Origin: Gymnodinialimonas phycosphaerae
GTDB taxonomy: Bacteria > Pseudomonadota > Alphaproteobacteria > Rhodobacterales > Rhodobacteraceae
DNA length: 64,000 nucleotides
Assembly (NCBI RefSeq): GCF_019195455.1
Contig: NZ_JAIMBW010000001.1
Coordinates: 1,302,001 to 1,366,000, forward strand
Direction of reading: 5' to 3'
The position numbers and the translations under genes were made by a program. Positions 62,106 to 64,000 of this stretch are shown here, one piece after another. Numbering within the stretch: position 1 is the stretch's first letter; each line of letters opens with the position of its first letter. Under the pieces are notes generated by a model. The model searched no databases and was not told where the DNA came from. It worked only from the letters and a program-made list of their open reading frames with translations.

Positions 62106-63212
62106 CTATTGAACTGCGCGCAGCATTGCCGCCACCACACGTTCAGACAGATCCGCGACGGCCGCCCCATCGGGGGCATGGGCGGTGACGCTGACGTCGA
62201 ACCCATCGCCGTAGCGCGTGGCCGTCAGCGCGATCAGGGGCCGCCCCAAAGCAGGCGCGGCAGGGTGGATCGCCCCCGCTGACAGCCCGAAGATCAGCAG
62301 GGGCCTGCGTGACACGGGCACGATGGTCTGCACGATCCCGGGGCGAGAGAACTCGGCCTGCACGATCCGACGCAGAAGCGGTGACGGGGCAAGACGCGCA
62401 GCGCCCATGCGCAGGGTCTCGACCAATGGCGTGTGGCGGGGACGAAACAGCGCAACCTCACCTTTGACGGAAGGTTTGGAGAGGTCGATCTCTTCCATCA
62501 ACGCGTGATTTCCAAGGCGACCGCCGCTTTGCAGCGCCGCGATCTTCGCGACGCTGACCCGGTCCTTGCGACGGGTCGGCACGGCTGCGAATTCAGGCTG
62601 CGTGTCCAGCGCCCGCCGCGCCACGCGCAGCAGCGCATCGCCATGGCTGATCGCACCGGGCACAGCTTTGCGCAGGGCGGCGAACGGCAGGCGACACAGG
62701 CCGATAGGGGCGGGCGAAAGGCGGGCATCGCCCAGTGCCGCAAGCTCTGACATCGACAGCGTCGGCAATGACCTGACGGAGGCGGTCTGATCCACCGCCG
62801 GCCGGACATGGGTGACGATGTGGCGCGCAATCCGGGTGCCGTCGGCGATGGCGTGATCAAAATGCAGGACCACACCGGACCACCCCGGTCCGTCCGGGTT
62901 CACCAGGGCCGCGCGCCACAAGGGGCGCTTGGGCGGCAGGGCCAAGCGACGGGCGATGTCCATGACCTGCACCGCCGTGGCGCAGGCATCCTCGATCAGG
63001 CAAACGTGCTGTGGCCAGTCCACCGGGCACGACGCCGCGAAAGCGCCGCGTGTCAGCGGCGCGCGAAACCGCTCGGCCCGCTCGGCCAGCATCTGGACCC
63101 CGCGAAAGGCGCGGGCCGGATCAAACGGGCCCTCGGCCTCGATAAGGACGGTGATGTTGTTGGGGCCGGTGCGATGCAGGATCGCCTCGGCAGGCGTCAG
63201 GGCCGCGCCCAC
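62106..63212 (-). CDS. WS/DGAT-like acyltransferase
   Basis: 368 residues with the fold pattern of wax-ester synthase/diacylglycerol acyltransferases and condensation domains: N-terminal LTPAEAILHRTGPNN and the active-site motif VLHFDHAIADGTR (degenerate HHxxxDG, second His and DG retained). The GTG start directly follows the stop of the upstream alpha-oxoamine synthase gene (no spacer), so the two are coupled. The first His of HH is Asp here, so acyl transfer needs testing. Confidence 0.72.
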   Translation of the reverse strand: MGAALTPAEAILHRTGPNNITVLIEAEGPFDPARAFRGVQMLAERAERFRAPLTRGAFAASCPVDWPQHVCLIEDACATAVQVMDIARRLALPPKRPLWRAALVNPDGPGWSGVVLHFDHAIADGTRIARHIVTHVRPAVDQTASVRSLPTLSMSELAALGDARLSPAPIGLCRLPFAALRKAVPGAISHGDALLRVARRALDTQPEFAAVPTRRKDRVSVAKIAALQSGGRLGNHALMEEIDLSKPSVKGEVALFRPRHTPLVETLRMGAARLAPSPLLRRIVQAEFSRPGIVQTIVPVSRRPLLIFGLSAGAIHPAAPALGRPLIALTATRYGDGFDVSVTAHAPDGAAVADLSERVVAAMLRAVQ

Positions 63213-63999
63213 CTACTCGGCTGCCGCGCGCTCGGACGCCTGCAAGGCCATCGCGACGGCATCCAGCAGCGCGTCGACATCGGTCTCGGTATGGTGCGAC
63301 GTCAGGGTCATGCGCAGTCCGACATCGCGGGTAGAAACGGCGGGCGGCGCGACGCTTGCCACGAAGAACCCGTTTGATTGCAAGGCCATGGCCGCCTCGC
63401 CGGTGCCGGCCAGGTCCCCGATCCGGATATAACGCATGGGGGTGATCGCGTCGCAGGCCAGCGGCAGGCCAAGCCGCTTGGCGCCCGCGTTGAACCGCGC
63501 GATGCGCGCGCGCAGTTCTGTCTGGCGCGCGGCCAGGTCCGCTCCAAGGTGCACCTTGGCAGAGGCGATGATCGCACCCAACATCGGCGGCTGCACAGGC
63601 CCCGAGAAGGTCATCGCGGGGCCAAAGGCGCGCACCGCCTCGGCCTGGTCTGCGCTCGCCAGCGCCAAGGCCCCGCCCGCGCAGGCAAAACTCTTGTTGA
63701 GCGACAGCGCCACAATCACGCGCGGATGCTCTGGCCATTGCTCCAGCGCCATCCCCTGCCCGCGCGCGCCGCACCAGCCTGTCGCGTGGGCGTCATCGAC
63801 GTAGAGGCTCAGGCGCGGCTCGGCGTGCAACAGCGCATCCAGCGCCTCGAACGGTGCGACATCGCCGATCATCGAATAGATCCCGTCGATCAGCAACCAG
63901 ACCCTGGGGGCATCGGAGGCGCGCACCTTGCGCGCCACATGGTCGGGCGCGGAATGGGCAACGGTCTGGACCCGCACGCCCCGTGCCTTCAGCAGCGAC
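63213..63999 (-). CDS. Alpha-oxoamine synthase-family PLP enzyme (partial, cut by window end)
   Basis: About 262 C-terminal residues; the frame is open to the right edge. PLP-enzyme fold type I with LLIDGIYSMIGDVAPFEAL, YVDDAHATGWCGARGQG, and the PLP lysine in ALSLNKSFACAGGAL. The family (KBL, BioF, ALAS, SPT, CqsA) condenses an amino acid with an acyl thioester. Coupled to the WS/DGAT-like gene. Which member it is cannot be said without the N-terminus. Confidence 0.82.
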   Translation of the reverse strand, partial: SLLKARGVRVQTVAHSAPDHVARKVRASDAPRVWLLIDGIYSMIGDVAPFEALDALLHAEPRLSLYVDDAHATGWCGARGQGMALEQWPEHPRVIVALSLNKSFACAGGALALASADQAEAVRAFGPAMTFSGPVQPPMLGAIIASAKVHLGADLAARQTELRARIARFNAGAKRLGLPLACDAITPMRYIRIGDLAGTGEAAMALQSNGFFVASVAPPAVSTRDVGLRMTLTSHHTETDVDALLDAVAMALQASERAAAE

Positions 64000-64000
64000 G

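Overview
The window (about 64 kb, GC-rich, densely coded) looks like chromosome from a marine-type alphaproteobacterium of the Rhodobacterales (Roseobacter/Rhodobacter group). Evidence: a fused TRAP permease, an RNase E with a large acidic insertion near its N-terminus, release factor 2 encoded without a frameshift, a DUF1476 (F1-ATPase zeta-type) protein, a bactofilin/M23 pair, two VPLPA-CTERM proteins, a split cobalamin methionine synthase, and a LexA box of the alphaproteobacterial form GTTC-N7-GTTC in front of uvrA. No rRNA, tRNA, integrase, transposase, prophage or CRISPR array was found, so this is mostly core chromosome with a few accessory insertions.

Layout. 1-4.2 kb: end of a TRAP permease, a cytochrome P450 and an M50 protease (+). 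4.2-8.3 kb: uvrA and an MFS exporter (-), with an SOS box at their junction. 8.5-12 kb: a 1176-residue exported VWA protein ending in eight tandem beta-type repeats. 12-20.3 kb (-): lpdA, a small membrane protein, a DUF924/MFS pair, queA and a giant AsmA-like protein. 20.4-24 kb (+): bcp, a DUF455 ferritin-like protein, and the overlapping M23 peptidase and bactofilin. 24-33.4 kb (-): DUF2189, amidase, prfB, PBP1A and an AmiC-type amidase, with one methyltransferase inserted on the opposite strand, then an aminotransferase. 33.5-37 kb: a DsbA-like protein (+) and rne (-) with a long structured leader. 37.4-41.5 kb (-): an unknown exported protein and the DctBD two-component system. 41.6-44.2 kb (-): purC and purSQ, separated by a VPLPA-CTERM gene. 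44.3-52 kb: a gene broken by a 13-bp triplication, the zeta-like protein, a 40-bp tandem repeat, and the split methionine synthase parts (homocysteine methyltransferase, corrinoid protein, DUF1638), mixed with a radical-SAM gene, GNAT and EamA genes and small membrane proteins. 52-55 kb: a second VPLPA-CTERM protein and a xylonate-type dehydratase. 55.2-62 kb (-): the complete NAD-dependent formate dehydrogenase operon fdsGBA-fdhD-fdsD with its LysR regulator. 62.1-64 kb (-): a WS/DGAT-like acyltransferase and an alpha-oxoamine synthase cut by the window end.

The most notable unexplained structures are: (i) a family of perfect palindromes with a TTGCAA core, spaced 22-23 bp apart, at two distant intergenic sites; (ii) a 13-bp triplication that puts one gene out of frame in a way expected of slipped-strand (possibly phase-variable) mutation; (iii) 40-bp tandem repeats upstream of the homocysteine methyltransferase gene; (iv) a second candidate LexA box directly in front of a radical-SAM photolyase-like gene; (v) a DctD regulator that has lost the GAFTGA sigma-54 contact loop; and (vi) the alpha-oxoamine synthase/acyltransferase pair at the right edge.
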